From Certhia americana (lineage: Eukaryota > Chordata > Aves > Passeriformes > Certhiidae): 64,000 bases of DNA. Below the pieces are notes generated by a model that had not been told where the DNA came from, searched no databases, and saw nothing but the letters and a program-made list of their open reading frames with translations. How positions within the stretch are numbered: position 1 is the stretch's first letter; each line of letters opens with the position of its first letter. Shown piece by piece: positions 50,112 through 62,200 of the stretch. The DNA is taken from contig CM031879.1 in NCBI GenBank assembly GCA_018697195.1, positions 36,691,408 to 36,755,407 on the forward strand, read 5' to 3'. A program made the position numbers and the translations under genes.

Positions 50112-53100
50112 CTCCTTGATTGTTTCTCTCTGTAGCCTTACAGTTCCCTGCCACCAAGATAAGGAGAATATAGTTTTCCTATCTGCGTGCTCACCCGTTC
50201 TCAAAACACTGGGACTTCCTGTGAGTCAATACATTTTGCTAATCTAGGAAATAGATAAGGTAACAGAAGAAGATGGATAGTTTAGAGCTCTACTAATAAG
50301 TAGAACTATTTCACAGCAGGAGCCCCTGAACATTGGGGAGATTTGAGAAAGTTTGTGAAATGGCATAGCCTAGAATAGAGAAAGGAGTAAGGAGGAATGA
50401 AGGCAAAACACTCGTTCAGTACCAAAAAGCCCTTAAATCAGGTCAGTTCCTTACAGCCCTCCCCCCTGCTTGTATATCCAAAACCATGCCCATTTCTCTG
50501 TTACCTCAGCTTACCTCATGAAATACATATTTGCTCAATGCAGTTTTCCTGTCCATCCATTTTCTCAAACCTTTAGCTTTGGGCCTACCCAAACACAAGT
50601 GGTCAAGACAGGTACCCCAGTAGTCAACATATTTCCTTCTAGCAGTAATTAATTTTTTTTTTATACTTACAATTGGATGCCTGGAAAATGATAAAATTAT
50701 CAAGAAGACAGCTGTAATTTTTACTAGAGATAAATTATTTTTCCTTGTTCTGGTGTCAGCTCTGGGATTGCTAGTTAGTACATTTTTTAGGTTTGACCAC
50801 AGGTTGAGTGCTTTGCATGAAAATGAGCTGTGCCTCATAACTGAAGGAATACATTCAGTTTCCAGAGGTTCTCTGCTGAGTCCTTATATGGCACTGTACT
50901 TTTCTACCCTTGTCTTGCATGCTTAGCTAGTCCTGGAGCTTACATTATTTTTATCCCTACGCATAGGAATGTGCAGTTTCCTGAAGAAAATAATTGACTT
51001 TTTTCCATTATAAAGTACCTTGTGTTTACTGTTTCTTGTGTTTGTACATATTCATACCTATGCAAGAGTATTCAATAGCATTCATATAAAATATAGGTGA
51101 GCTTAAATATGACACAGAGAGACACAAGTTTCAGAAGAGAATGAAGCCAGCCAAAAATAGGCTGATGCTTTACCCCAGTATGAATAATGTGAAATTATGA
51201 ATTTGATGCAAGTCTCTAAGAAAATTGGTAATGTGGGGATTTTGTGTCTTTTTGATGTTAAAATGGTAAGATCTCCAAGTTTTATTACTTAAACAAAGTT
51301 GTACGTAATAAACATGTGAACTAAAATCAGATCTGGACTGATACTGTAGTAAATCTCTAGTATAGCTTTGTACTCCAACACAACTTTGCTTATTCATCAG
51401 TGAATGTAATTTTGCTTATGTCTGTCTAATGTGTGTGTTATATTATTATATGGTAATAATATATTACCTTGCCAGTATAGTTCATTATGTTATACAGTCT
51501 GTATCATCAATTTTAAGTCATATTTGGATGTGCACCAGGACACAGCTTAGCTGGAAATAGGAAATTAGCATATTGTTTCTTGGGGAATGCCCTTGAATGT
51601 GCTTGAGTAGCTGTCTTGTGTGAGATGTGAGCAGCATTGTTTGCTGAAAGGGTGAAAATCTGTTTCAAACCTTATGCAGTAATCCTGAGTCGCTGTGCTT
51701 ATTTTAAAACCCCAGGAAAGCTCTTCAGGATCATTTTTCAGTGAGTAGCAAGCAGCAGTGATGGGCAGGTTTGTTGCCTGGGAAGTCGGTGCTAAGTCAC
51801 TTACAAAGCATTTTGGTAGAACTTCAAACAGGGTCCGTATGGGAGGCCAGGTCAGAATCTAAACTCAGGTTGTGGCTGAAGATACCACCAAGGAATGAAA
51901 AGTGAACCAAAGGTCTTTCTCTTACTTCTGTACAGACGTTGAGGGCCAATGAGTGTGATGTGCTGAGGGAAGACATGTAATGTAAATGATCTCAATGTAA
52001 ATTATCTAAATTTGGCTTTTTTCCCCATGTAGTTGTATTTGTTTTCAGAAGATCATTTCGAATTTAAATACAGATGTGGCTGCCAATGTAATTGAATATT
52101 GAATGCTACCAAAAATCAACCTTGGTGTGACCAACCAAGAGAGACAGGCAGCATGACTTTTTATTAATATTTTATGCCAAGGAACATTGTGCTACTTGCT
52201 AAGATAGCTGGAACAAAATGTTGCTTTCTGGAACAAAGCTTTGAAATGGAGAAAATTGCAATCAATCAAATACAGCAATGTTAGTGAAACTTGGGTGAAA
52301 AATCCCAAGGAAACCTAGGGACATAAATGTGTAACAATTTCCCATTACTGATCATTCAGCTCATGTGTAATAATCCATTGTGAGGTTAGTTTCATTTTCA
52401 TCACACTTTTAATCAAGACTATTGTGAGAATTATAATTCCATTGAAATGTCTATAAACTGTTGCTTGAGGGTTTTCTTTTCAGTATTTTTTTTTCTATCA
52501 ATTTAATTTGAGGATGTCTGCATCTGCATACAGTGTAGCATATTTTATATATTTATTTGTAGTAGCCACATTGGACATAAAAGGAAGTATAAAATTTTTC
52601 TTTAACTTCGGTGATAAAAGATGACATGCAGCAAAGTTGCAAGGACCACTGGTCTATATCAACCTATGCCTTGTGCATCTCAGGCAAATGCAGCCTGTGA
52701 CAGCAGATTTGGGTACAAGAAAAAAGCAAATCATACAGCTTGCTTATATACTTCTTAGTTGATGAGATCCTTCACTGTTGAATAAGTTATCTGAAATATA
52801 GTTTACTATACCTACACATAGATATGGCATCCTAAACCAGGTTTGCTTCATGAATTTCGTAGCAAGTAATATTGTCAGGAGCTGTTTAGTTCCCCTGTAA
52901 GAAGCATTACCCAGTGTGTGCATCTGTGCTTTAGTGTGTGTTAAACTGAACGGCCTTTTTTTGTTACTTCTGTTGCATATTACACTGTCCTGTATGTAGC
53001 ATTTTCAGGTTTTTTTCCCTGCTTAACAGTCAACATCACACCTGGCAGGAAAAGAAGATCTGTTATTAGGTAAAACCTACAAACAAATAATAATATTTTA

Positions 53101-54121
53101 TTTTGCTTTATGTTTTCACCTTACTGTAATACAGTAACTATTTACTGATTATGATTTTTCTTTTCTTAATGAAGAAAACATCTCTATCATTATAATCTCT
53201 TTGTGACCAATAGGTTCAGACAGAAATCAAAACAATTATCATTGTTGAAACTGTAGCCATCATTTTGGTGCTTTTGTCTTTAAAGTCAAGAGGGCAAAAC
53301 ATCACTTAACCTTATCTTTGTCCATAAAAAGGTGAACAAGAATCATAAGAGCTGGGAAAAATGAAATTAATCTGATGAGAGAAAACACATTAACCTCAGG
53401 CTCACAAGGTATTTTTAAATTCTGGATTCAGTAGATACTAGTAATTCTTAAATGCTTATGTCAATATGAATCATAGTAATCTAAGAGGAAACCCCACATT
53501 TCTAGTAATAGAGATTTTGACAATTGCTGTGGAAAAAATGCTTCCCCAATACTGGAAGAATCCAAAATTACCATCTTGAATTAATTGTTGTTTACTTGGG
53601 GTTTTTTTCTTAAGGTAAATAGGGTCAGCTTCACATGTCACTCTAAGTGTTATTGCACGGATTGCCTATTTTAATTACCCTTTGAAAAGAATGAAAGTGT
53701 TACAGAAAGTCATTCATGTATGTATGAACTTCTTATTCTCCACCAAATAATGTGTAATATACTGTGATAGATTTTTCTCCGAGTTATGTGTATATAAATC
53801 TGGATTTTCTCTATTGAAATCAATGTCAAATTTCACTTTATGTGTTTTAGTGGTATTTCTGATGGCAGAATGAGGCCTGTATGTTTTTAGATAAAAAATG
53901 TAAAAGGAGACACTAGAAACAACATCTAGTAAAAGTAATAATTTTCTTCAGTAAAACACCAGTAAAAGTGCTTGTTTAATTCTTTCTGTATTGCACAGAA
54001 TTCTACAGAAGGTCTTTCTTTTTTTGTCCTACAGATTGTTTCTCTCACTTGAAAGTTTATTTTTTACTTCTCTTATAATTTTGTTTGCCTGTTCATTGTT
54101 GCTGAATTATGAATTTGTTAA

Positions 54122-54475
54122 TGTTGGAAAAGACATGACTCCCACCATTAACCTGGTATCATCATGTTCACAAGTAAATCATGTCCTCAACTGGCACATC
54201 CACATTTTTTTTAACACTTCCAGGGATGGTGATTCCACCTGTTCCCTGAGCAACCTGTTCCAATGCCTGACCATCCTTTCAGTGAAGAGCCTTTTTCCTG
54301 CTCTCCAGTCTAAACTTCTGCTTCTTCTTGAGGCAGTTTCATCTCATCCTATCACTTGTTACATGGGAGAACAGACTGTCCCTCACCTGGCTACAACTTC
54401 CTTTCATGTAGTTGTAGAAAACAATGTGGTCCCTCCATAAGCCTCCTTTTCACCAGGATGAATATCTCAGAGAAG
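54122..54475 (-). mobile_element. CR1 LINE, ORF2 C-terminus and 3' region
   Basis: Minus-strand CR1. On the plus strand the order of blocks is GTTGGAAAAGAC, CCACCATTAACCT, ACACTTCCAGGGATGGTGAT, the AACCTGTTCCAATGCCTGAC segment, CCTTTCAGTGAAGAG, then TATCACTTGTTACATGGGAG, GGCTACAACTTCCTTTCATG and AAGCCTCCTTTTCACCAGGA. These follow the reverse complement of a CR1 3' end in full colinear order. The terminal ATTCTATG repeats are not preserved at the left edge, and the right end at about 54475 is where similarity stops (5' truncation). An open frame of 149 codons on the plus strand at 53991-54440 overlaps it antisense and is not a gene. Confidence 0.88.
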
Positions 54476-54955
54476 TGTTTCAACTAATTTCTTGCGTGGT
54501 GCACGTCTCCTACCTCCCAATCAAAGTAGCTCAAATTATTTCCATCACTTTTTTCATTCTGTTATGAAACAACAAGAATCCTTTCTTACGGGAAAAGTCT
54601 ATATTGAAATAACAATAATTTTTATTTTATCTGATGTCTGTTCTTGCCCACTCACTTTCATATGAATGGTAGTTTACTTTGGTCATATACTGTTGTCTGC
54701 TTGTAGCTTTGGTCATAAGCTCTGTGTGAAGTAGGTGCATCTGTGTAGAAGTTCAATAAGGCATCCAGTGATTTCCACCATCTCACCAAATGGGACATCA
54801 AGTTTTGTGCTGTGTCAATCTGGCCAAATGTAAAACGGATCCATCCATGAAAGTTCAGAGGGAATTTTTGCTCCTTATTTTAATTTACAATAGTAGACAC
54901 AGATTTTTAAGATGTGTTCTGAGTTTTTATTAGATATATTCTGTGTAAAATAAAC

Positions 54956-54993
54956 AAACATACATTTATTCACATAGGTACATATGTATGTTT
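54956..54993. repeat. inverted repeat, 10-bp arms
   Basis: AAACATACAT (54956-54965) pairs perfectly with ATGTATGTTT (54984-54993) across an 18-base loop. Confidence 0.85.
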
Positions 54994-55032
54994 TTATTAT
55001 ATTTTATTATATTTATTTTATTATATTTATTA
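54991..55032. repeat. (TTTTATTATAT)n AT-only microsatellite
   Basis: Imperfect repeats of a TTTTATTATAT-type unit made only of A and T, directly following the inverted repeat. Confidence 0.85.
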
Positions 55033-56026
55033 CATAGTTAGTTAATTTTTCTTTTGTCTTCAAATAGGATAATTACAGCCACAATTTCATTTAGCCTTCT
55101 CAGGCATCCATATGTAGCTTAAATATTGTGAGGTTCTAGGCTTGGTATGTGAACACTGTGGCACCAAAAAATTCAGGTACTCCATCCATGTATCACTAGT
55201 TTGCAGTAACTTATTGGTATTACTATATTTTTACTTTATTTTCTGTCTCATTTAATCATTTAATCATCTCCTTAATGATTATGTATAGTATATTTTTCCG
55301 ACTTCAAGATCATTAAAACTGAAACAAATTGGTTTTGCATTTTGTAATATACCACATTGTTTTATACTGAAAGATAAATTTGAAGGAAATTATAACAATA
55401 AAATTTATCCTTGAAATATTTAATCTTTTTGTATGGCTAAGCTGTAATAAATAACATTATTATTAAAGGTTAATTTTTTGAACAGATAGGGGAAATTGGA
55501 AGAAAATGTAAATACTAAATTAAAATTTATCTGTCTTTGACTGTTTTTATAAATTGCTATATGACTAGAACTTTGACATTTCTTTCCTAACATAGGAAAA
55601 ACAAAAGATGAGAGGATTTAAAAATCTCTTTTGAAAAATCATTTGTTGCTTAAACTGAGTTATAAGAGCTTACATTTAGCTTTTTTTTTTCCTGTAAATC
55701 AGAGGCAAGTCAAGCATATTTAGATAAATGATGGAGAACCTGTCTGCTTATGACTGGTACTATTTTATATTAAAGAAGAGCAACACAATTTTTATTCAAA
55801 ATATGACATGCTGTCTAGTGAGATAATGAGAATCAATTGAATATATGCTAAACTTCATCATCTCAGATTTTAAATAAATGAATTTTTAAAAAGAAAGATG
55901 TGAGGTTCAGATGTAAGACAGTAGCATTCAGCAAAAGCAATACAAGATATCAGCATTCTCTGCGTGCTGTGGAAAGGACAAAAAGAAAAGTTCTTCCTGT
56001 GGAAAGGTCTATATGAAATTCCTTTT

Positions 56027-56054
56027 GGGGATGGAGGAGGAGGGGGAGGAGGAG
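56027..56054. repeat. GGA-rich purine tract
   Basis: GGGGATGGAGGAGG and AGGGGGAGGAGGAG units. A pure purine stretch with one T. It has many GG pairs but only two runs of four or more G. Confidence 0.85.
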
Positions 56055-56374
56055 TTAAAATTAACATAAATAACAAAGTGCAGTTGGGTTGGATCAGAAG
56101 TCTCAGTGATGCATCTGAGTGCAGAAAAACATAAATCACTTCAGGTGTAATTATAAAGGTAATTGCAATGCAGCATAAGTTGTACCAAAAAATAAAATTA
56201 AAAAAATGCAAAGGAAATAAAATCATGAGCAGCCGAAAGACAAAAAGATTGTGATAAATGCTTCATTTAGACCTGCAGTGCTGTGTGGGCAAAAGTGGAT
56301 TGCAATCATAGCCATTTCAAAAATGAAAACATAAGAGAAAAGGAAATTGGACAGAAATGGCATGGAAATTACAG

Positions 56375-56383
56375 CCTTTGATC
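56375..56383 (+). promoter_or_regulatory. TCF/LEF-like motif (candidate)
   Basis: CCTTTGATC matches the preferred TCF/LEF site (SCTTTGATC). It sits in a stretch of higher complexity than its surroundings. A nine-base match is expected by chance in a 64-kb window now and then, so this is weak. Confidence 0.2.
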
Positions 56384-57989
56384 GTTTTTGAAGAACCTTT
56401 TATGAGACATCATCGTGAGTGGGCAGCAAATTCTTTCCAATCTCCTCTTAAAGTACTTGTGAAAGCTTGGAGACCATGAGACTGAAATAAACGCTTTAGC
56501 ACGGATTGTGGGAATGTATCCCTCTCTGTTGACCTTTTTTATCTTTTATAGGCAGCACGGAATTGCACTGAATGTTTAGTGTGATAATATAGAATATATA
56601 ATATAGGCAATTACATAGAACATCATTTAGCACAGTGATACAGAAAGTGTTTTCTGTAGTAGCACAAGTCTTTTATTAATTCCCTGTAAAAATGAGGAAC
56701 TGTAAGTGGGAATAGACTACACGGTTTTAAAGATTTGTTATACAGAAGCACAGATGGGGTTCACAGCTCTTGTAACTCTGAGGGCTCACTTGATCTGGGC
56801 TGAATAAGTCCCTGTTTTGACTTGCCACAAGTTGTGTTGCTGGGGGAGGCTCTGCTTTTTTTCTTCTTAATAATTTTTTTCTTAATCATTTTGAACCTTC
56901 TGGGTTATCCTGCTGTCTTGAGAGAATTACAATATCTATGAAAATTCAGTGTACATACAGAGAAAAGAGGTAAATTGTTAACATGAATAATACACAGTAA
57001 TTGCCATAGTCCAGCTCTGCACTAGCTAAAATTAGATTGATCTCTGAGGCTATAAAACAAAGATGATCATAGACTGGTTCAATCACTAACAAAATATCTA
57101 TAACGCTGCTGTAAAACATTAATGTTATGGATGTATTTGGCAGTACTCCTTATTAAATACCAGTAATTAAAAGCAAAATAACATTGGGTTAGCTGTCTCA
57201 TTCTGTAAAACTGAGTAATTAGCTTTCAGGTAATTGGTCAGATTAGTAACTGTACATAAAATTATTATTGTTGATGAGAAGAAATATGTTACTTCATGAT
57301 TTGAAGGATCATGAATGCTGTCACATAAAAGAATAACTACACTATTTTACATTTCAGTAAACAACAGCTGGATTCTTCCAAGAGTGCTGCTTAAATCAGA
57401 TTCAAGCTGCCTGAAGCAAAATCCCTATTTATTTTCTTATTTTATTTGACTTGACTGGGTTCTGTTTTCATTAACATTTTCTATCTGAACTTTTGAATTA
57501 GCAAAACCTTTTTTATTCAGCAGAACAAGTCAGGTTGGTTTTGAATTTGTGAAATTTAGGATCTCTGTTCAATTTTTTTAAATGTTGTGTATCATCATTA
57601 AGGTGGAAAATACTCTCCATTATATCCAGATAAAGCTTATACGGAACAGTAACAAAATTAATAAAAACGTTTACTCCCTCATAGCCTATTTGATTTTCTA
57701 TTTCAGATTATTTGATTTTTAAATGGGAGGTGGAGACAGAGCTGTATTTTGCTGTTGGGGTGCTGCTGTTACCATTATTAATCATTTATATAGTTAGTGT
57801 GTAGTTGTTGTTCACATCTTAGGCAAATAAAAAATATCATCCATGCCCTGAAGTGTTAGCAATCTAAAATTAGACAGAAGAGGTAACAGATGATAGCAGT
57901 CAGCTCTAGGAGTGGGAGTTTCAGAAGAGTATGTTATTGTTTACCTGCTGTCCTTTTGCCACTTTCTGTTTGAAATGCTTTCCCTCAGC

Positions 57990-59090
57990 AGACTGCAGAT
58001 GTGTGCTGAGGGTACACTGAGCCCCATCATCCAGACCATTAATGGAGGTGTTAAACAGGACCAAACCCAGTTCTGGCTCCTGGGGTACAACCACAAGTTA
58101 GCAGACTGTGTACCAGTGCTCACTGCCTTCTGTGCCTGCACTGTGGGCAGTCTTCAGTCCACCTCACTGCCTGCTTGTCTAGCTCATCCTTCATCAGCTT
58201 CTCTATGAGCATTTTACAGGAGACAATGTTAAAAGCCTCACTAAAGTCCAAGTTCACAACAGCCACTGCTGTCTTCTCATCTACAAAGCCAGTCATTTCA
58301 TCATAGGAGGTTGTCAGGTTGATTAAGCAAGATTTCCCCATGCTGACTATGCTCCCATTTACCTTCTTGCCCTTTATGTGCCTGAAAATCATTTCCAGTA
58401 TTGTGTGCTCTGCCTGCTTACCTTGCAGGGATAGAGGTGAGGCTGACAAGTCTGTAGTTCCTTGAATCTTCCTTCTGCCATTGTGAATGTTTGAAGTGAC
58501 ATTTCCTTTCCTCCAGTCTTTGTATACTTCTCCCAGTTGCCACAGTGCTTCAAGATTATCAAGAGTAGTCAAAAAATGGCAGCAGGCAGCTCCCTCAGCA
58601 TTTGTGGGTGTGTATCATCAGGGCCAACAGTATTTCCTGACCTGATCATCTTCCACCAAGAGTACATTTTCTTGTTCCAGATTTTCCCATTTGTGTTGAG
58701 GGACTGGAATTACTGAAGGCAGGTCTTGCTAGTAGAGACTCAGGTGAAGACAGCATCAAGTACCTCAGCATTTTACTATACCCTTTGTCACCAGGTCCCT
58801 TGGCACACTTAGCAGTAGGCTCACATTGCCCCTAGTCTTCCTTTTGTCACTTGAATACTTATGGAAGTTTTTCTTGTTCTTTGCCAGGTTCAGTTCCAGG
58901 TAGGCTTTCACTTTCCTAACTGCATCTCTGCATGTTCAGCCAATATCTCTGTATTTCTCCCAATTCTCCTCTCTCTGTTTTTGACCTCTGCATGTTTAAT
59001 TTTTTGTGTTTGAGTTTTGCTGGAAGCTTCTTTTTCATCCATGCAAGCCTCCCGGCATTTTTTTCTGGCTTCCTGCTCACTGGGATGGAG
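57990..59090 (-). mobile_element. CR1 LINE ORF2 fragment, endonuclease-RT linker through RT
   Basis: Minus-strand remnant of CR1 ORF2. Reading 59090 down to 57990 gives the linker after the endonuclease, then the reverse transcriptase. At 58572-58120 a 150-codon frame stays open and carries DWRKGNVTSNIH (RT start), KSCLINL..YDEMTGFVDE, and VNLDFSEAFNIVS, the motif A block with its catalytic Asp, then RW. Further down, in another frame, come counterparts of the GVPQGS..LGPVLFN..INDLDDG region, ending at about 57990 just before the expected FADD catalytic box. The C-terminal half and the 3' UTR are absent. Upstream, 59070-58570, matches the region rich in conserved segments such as GAAAGTGAAAGCCTACCTGG on the sense strand. 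Frameshifts and stops show that it is dead. Confidence 0.9.
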
Positions 59091-59104
59091 CAGCTGTAAC
59101 TCCT

Positions 59105-59272
59105 GCAGAGCACAGTCCCAGCTCTCCCAGTCTCTTCTCAGATGACAGGTGCTCCAGTCCTTTTATGATAATTGTGTCTGTTCTCTGAGAATATTGCAGT
59201 ATGTCCATATCTTTCCTGAACTGGGAAGCACAGAACTGGACACAGTACTCCAGATACGGCCTCACCAGTGCT
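59105..59272 (-). mobile_element. second CR1 LINE fragment, ORF2 C-terminal part
   Basis: On the minus strand from about 59272 to 59105 a frame reads RPYLEYCVQFCASQFRKD, then KGLEHLSSEKRLGELGL. This is the CR1 ORF2 block R-P-x-LEYCVQFW, followed by RGLEHL..EERLRELGL. The block lies C-terminal to the RT domain, yet on the minus strand it comes before the RT fragment at 57990-59090. It is therefore a separate insertion or a rearranged piece. Neither end of a CR1 is present. Confidence 0.88.
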
Positions 59273-62200
59273 TTTTTTTCAGGTGGTCATAACAAGGTGT
59301 TTAAATAGTGGAAGTGGTAAGGGGATTGTGATTAACACATGACTCATAAGGGTAAGAGAAGTAAAGTTTGCAAGAAAGAAAAGAGAATGAAAAAAATCAG
59401 TCTAAGAGTCAGTAAGGTAGAAAGCACAACTAATTGGAAGCAGCAAAATAGAGCAGAAGGATGAGATACATATATTGGGAAGGTGAGTAGGAGGGTGAAG
59501 ATAAGAGGAAGTAGCTAAAGCTTGATGAAAAGTTAATTGAAGTCAATAGGAATCTTTTATGTTTATTTCAGCAAATTCTTGTTAGGGAACAGGTTGTAGA
59601 AGTGGCAGGTTGTTAAAAATAAGATACACCCTGTCTAGACTTTAGATTTCCTAAAGTTCAGCTATAACAAGTGCCTCTGTGACTTTGAATCTTATTTCTT
59701 GGACTGGTGGCTGATGATTGCTTTGGTGCCTCAGTGGGACGTGCTTGGAAGAGTGACTGAGTCAAAGGATCGCTGTTTCAGAAAGATGTTCTAATTTGCA
59801 AGGGTGGTTCTTCCAGTATAATCCTCTACCTGGTTGTGGCTGAAGTAGATTGCACAAATGCTCCAAAGAATGAGAATATTACTATGTCTCTTCAGAACAT
59901 AGAAGCGCTCACAAAATGAAGACGGGACCAAATGGATATTTAAAATTTCCATGTCCTCATAGGAAAAATGAAAGGCAAACTTCGATTAACTGCATAAATT
60001 CTACACATTTTTAACCTAAGACACCAAACTGTTTAGAAACTTAAATGATTCTAATAATGGTAGCATGAGGTCTGAGCAGATTTATTTTATGAGAAAAGTA
60101 TCACATATTTTGTGAGACCTAAATTCTGGTAGGGCCAGAATTTTATGGCCCTTACTTTTATCCTTACTTTCTAGGAAATTGTTTGTTTGTTTTTCAAACA
60201 TTTCCCTACATCTTGTCTGTTACTTTTTGTAACTAACTTGAGATTCGGTATTAATGCTTCAAACATATTCCAGTGATTTAGCTGCTGCTGCTGTAAGCTT
60301 CTTCAACCCCAAATCTCAAAAATGTCTTTGGATTCCCTGTTGAAATCTCCTTTTTGCAAAGTATTACTGCTATGGCCATCTCCAGGTAGCAAAGGAATAA
60401 CTTTAACAAAATACAGCATGTCTCTATTTGGTCTTTTTAGAAGTCCTGTGATAAATACCTTTTTTTTTTTTAAATTTGCCAATCTCTGCATAGTCTTGGG
60501 TTTCCTAATTGGAAAAGCATATTCAATATATATTTAAAAGCAAAAGAAAGAAATATTTCCAAAATTCTTAAGTTTTGAAATGCTGCATTCTCTAGTATAC
60601 TTAGGAGTTTGTGGAATGTGTCGAACAAGTGGCATGAAATGTCCCCTGTAAATAAGAAAGAGGAGAAGAATGAACTCCAAAGGCTAGGAACAAGTAAAAT
60701 GCTTGGCAATATTCCCTTGGCTTCCATTCCTTCAAATGTTGTTATACTATTTCTACTGAAATATAATTGCAGTCTTGTAAATACAGATATCCACAGTATC
60801 TCCAGTGTAGAAGACTTCCTTCTAGAACAGAACTGTTAGCAGTAATAGGTATTAACATAGCTATCTTACGATAGGAAGTAATAGGTAAGCAGAAGAGGAT
60901 TCACAGATGACAGATTGATAACTGAGGCAATAGCGTTCAACCAAGGATTTCATATACTTCCACTGGATTATGTGGCAATAGGGAATGAGGTAAATTTCTT
61001 GGCTGTTTCTCAGTTTCTCATATCTAGGGCTATATGAAAGCATTACAGCTCTTGAATACAAAGTAGGGAATTGCTTCAGTGGTAGCCAAAAAGCTCACTG
61101 TATTTTATTTGTTTTGTTTTGAGGAGGTGATGGGATACTGGGGTCAAATCATTCTTTCCCATTCTTACTGGAGTATTGTTTTATGTTAAGGGTTCTTATC
61201 TCCTTTTCAAACTTCAAGAAGAAAACATGAAAAATAGCTTTTATTACCATTCTGTGGTATTTGTAAGGATAGTGAAGGAATAGCTCATAAAAAGATATTT
61301 CTCAAGTTTTAACATAGTGACTTTTTCATTACCGTAGCAGGTGGTCATTTTCATATAAATGAAACTGGTAAATAGCAACCCAGTTTTTCACATGGATTCA
61401 ATTACAGTGAATGCTTCCAAACACCAAATGCATGGAAAAAAACTTCCTTTTCATTTTCTTTCTAACCAAATAAAATGAATCTTTAAAACTTTTAAGCCAA
61501 AGGAAATTTACCTTTTCTATGTTTGTGAAATAGCTTCAGGTTTCTTACAGAAGTTTCTTCCTCACTTAATATTCTCATAAAACGTACCCACCTCCATCTT
61601 TTTGGGCAATCATTACTTCAGTGCATGGCATCTCATAAACTTGGCATAGTTGAATTCATCTTAGGTAATTTCAGGTCTATAGAAGTCAGACATCCATATA
61701 AATTTAAAAATATATAATTTTTTTTAGATTTTCCTCTGTACGTGTCTTTTTGTCAATATGTTTTTCTTCCTAGTCTGCTGTTAGATCAGGCTTAGTATCT
61801 AAAATCAGGTGATATAAATGCCACTCTTTAAGTCCTCAATGCTCTAAGCAGTCTGGTTAAAATAGTAATCTATCTAAGGACTATTGAAGCTACATGAAAA
61901 AAGGCAACACACAGGAATACTTACTAATTATGTCACTATCATGTGTATGAAATATATTGCAAAAGTTCATAATATTTTATGGGGGCCATAAAAGTTTCAA
62001 TGAAGTATTTCCAAGTAAAATGAAATTCATTTTGGAATAATATTGTAAAGTGCTTGAACAACATTTTAAATAATAATTCTTGAGCACAGATTAGGGGACA
62101 AGGAAGTACATCTTATCTAAGAAGTACAGCTTTTAACCTGCATGCCACTAAGACCAAAGATGAAAATAAATACTGCTTGTGGTGGGATTCCATAGCTGAA

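Larger units (their letters stand above)
46196..54121. other. unique AT-rich non-coding DNA, no gene seen
   Basis: No exon or transposon is recognised. It holds a run of 16 A at 48218-48233, a TTTA-rich microsatellite at 50070-50111, and an inverted repeat with arms GGTAAT and ATTACC at 51452-51468. A motif-dense stretch at 47630-47980 has a CTCF-like site and six E-boxes. Frames of up to 133 codons, such as the minus strand 49214-49615, lack recognisable domains. Confidence 0.55.
54476..57989. other. unique AT-rich non-coding DNA, no gene seen
   Basis: No gene is supported. It holds an inverted repeat and AT-rich microsatellite at 54956-55032, a GGA-rich tract at 56027-56054, and a stretch at 56360-56560 with a TCF/LEF-like site, discussed as a candidate conserved element. 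The 118-codon minus-strand frame at 55870-56226 includes a proline run produced by the GGA-rich tract and is judged spurious. Confidence 0.55.

Noticed and set aside
53991..54440. 149-codon plus-strand open frame
   Set aside because: Its C-terminal two thirds are the antisense of a CR1 3' region, so the frame is a by-product of the transposon.
55870..56226. 118-codon minus-strand frame with a proline run
   Set aside because: The proline run is simply the complement of the GGA-rich tract, and the rest has no recognisable domain.
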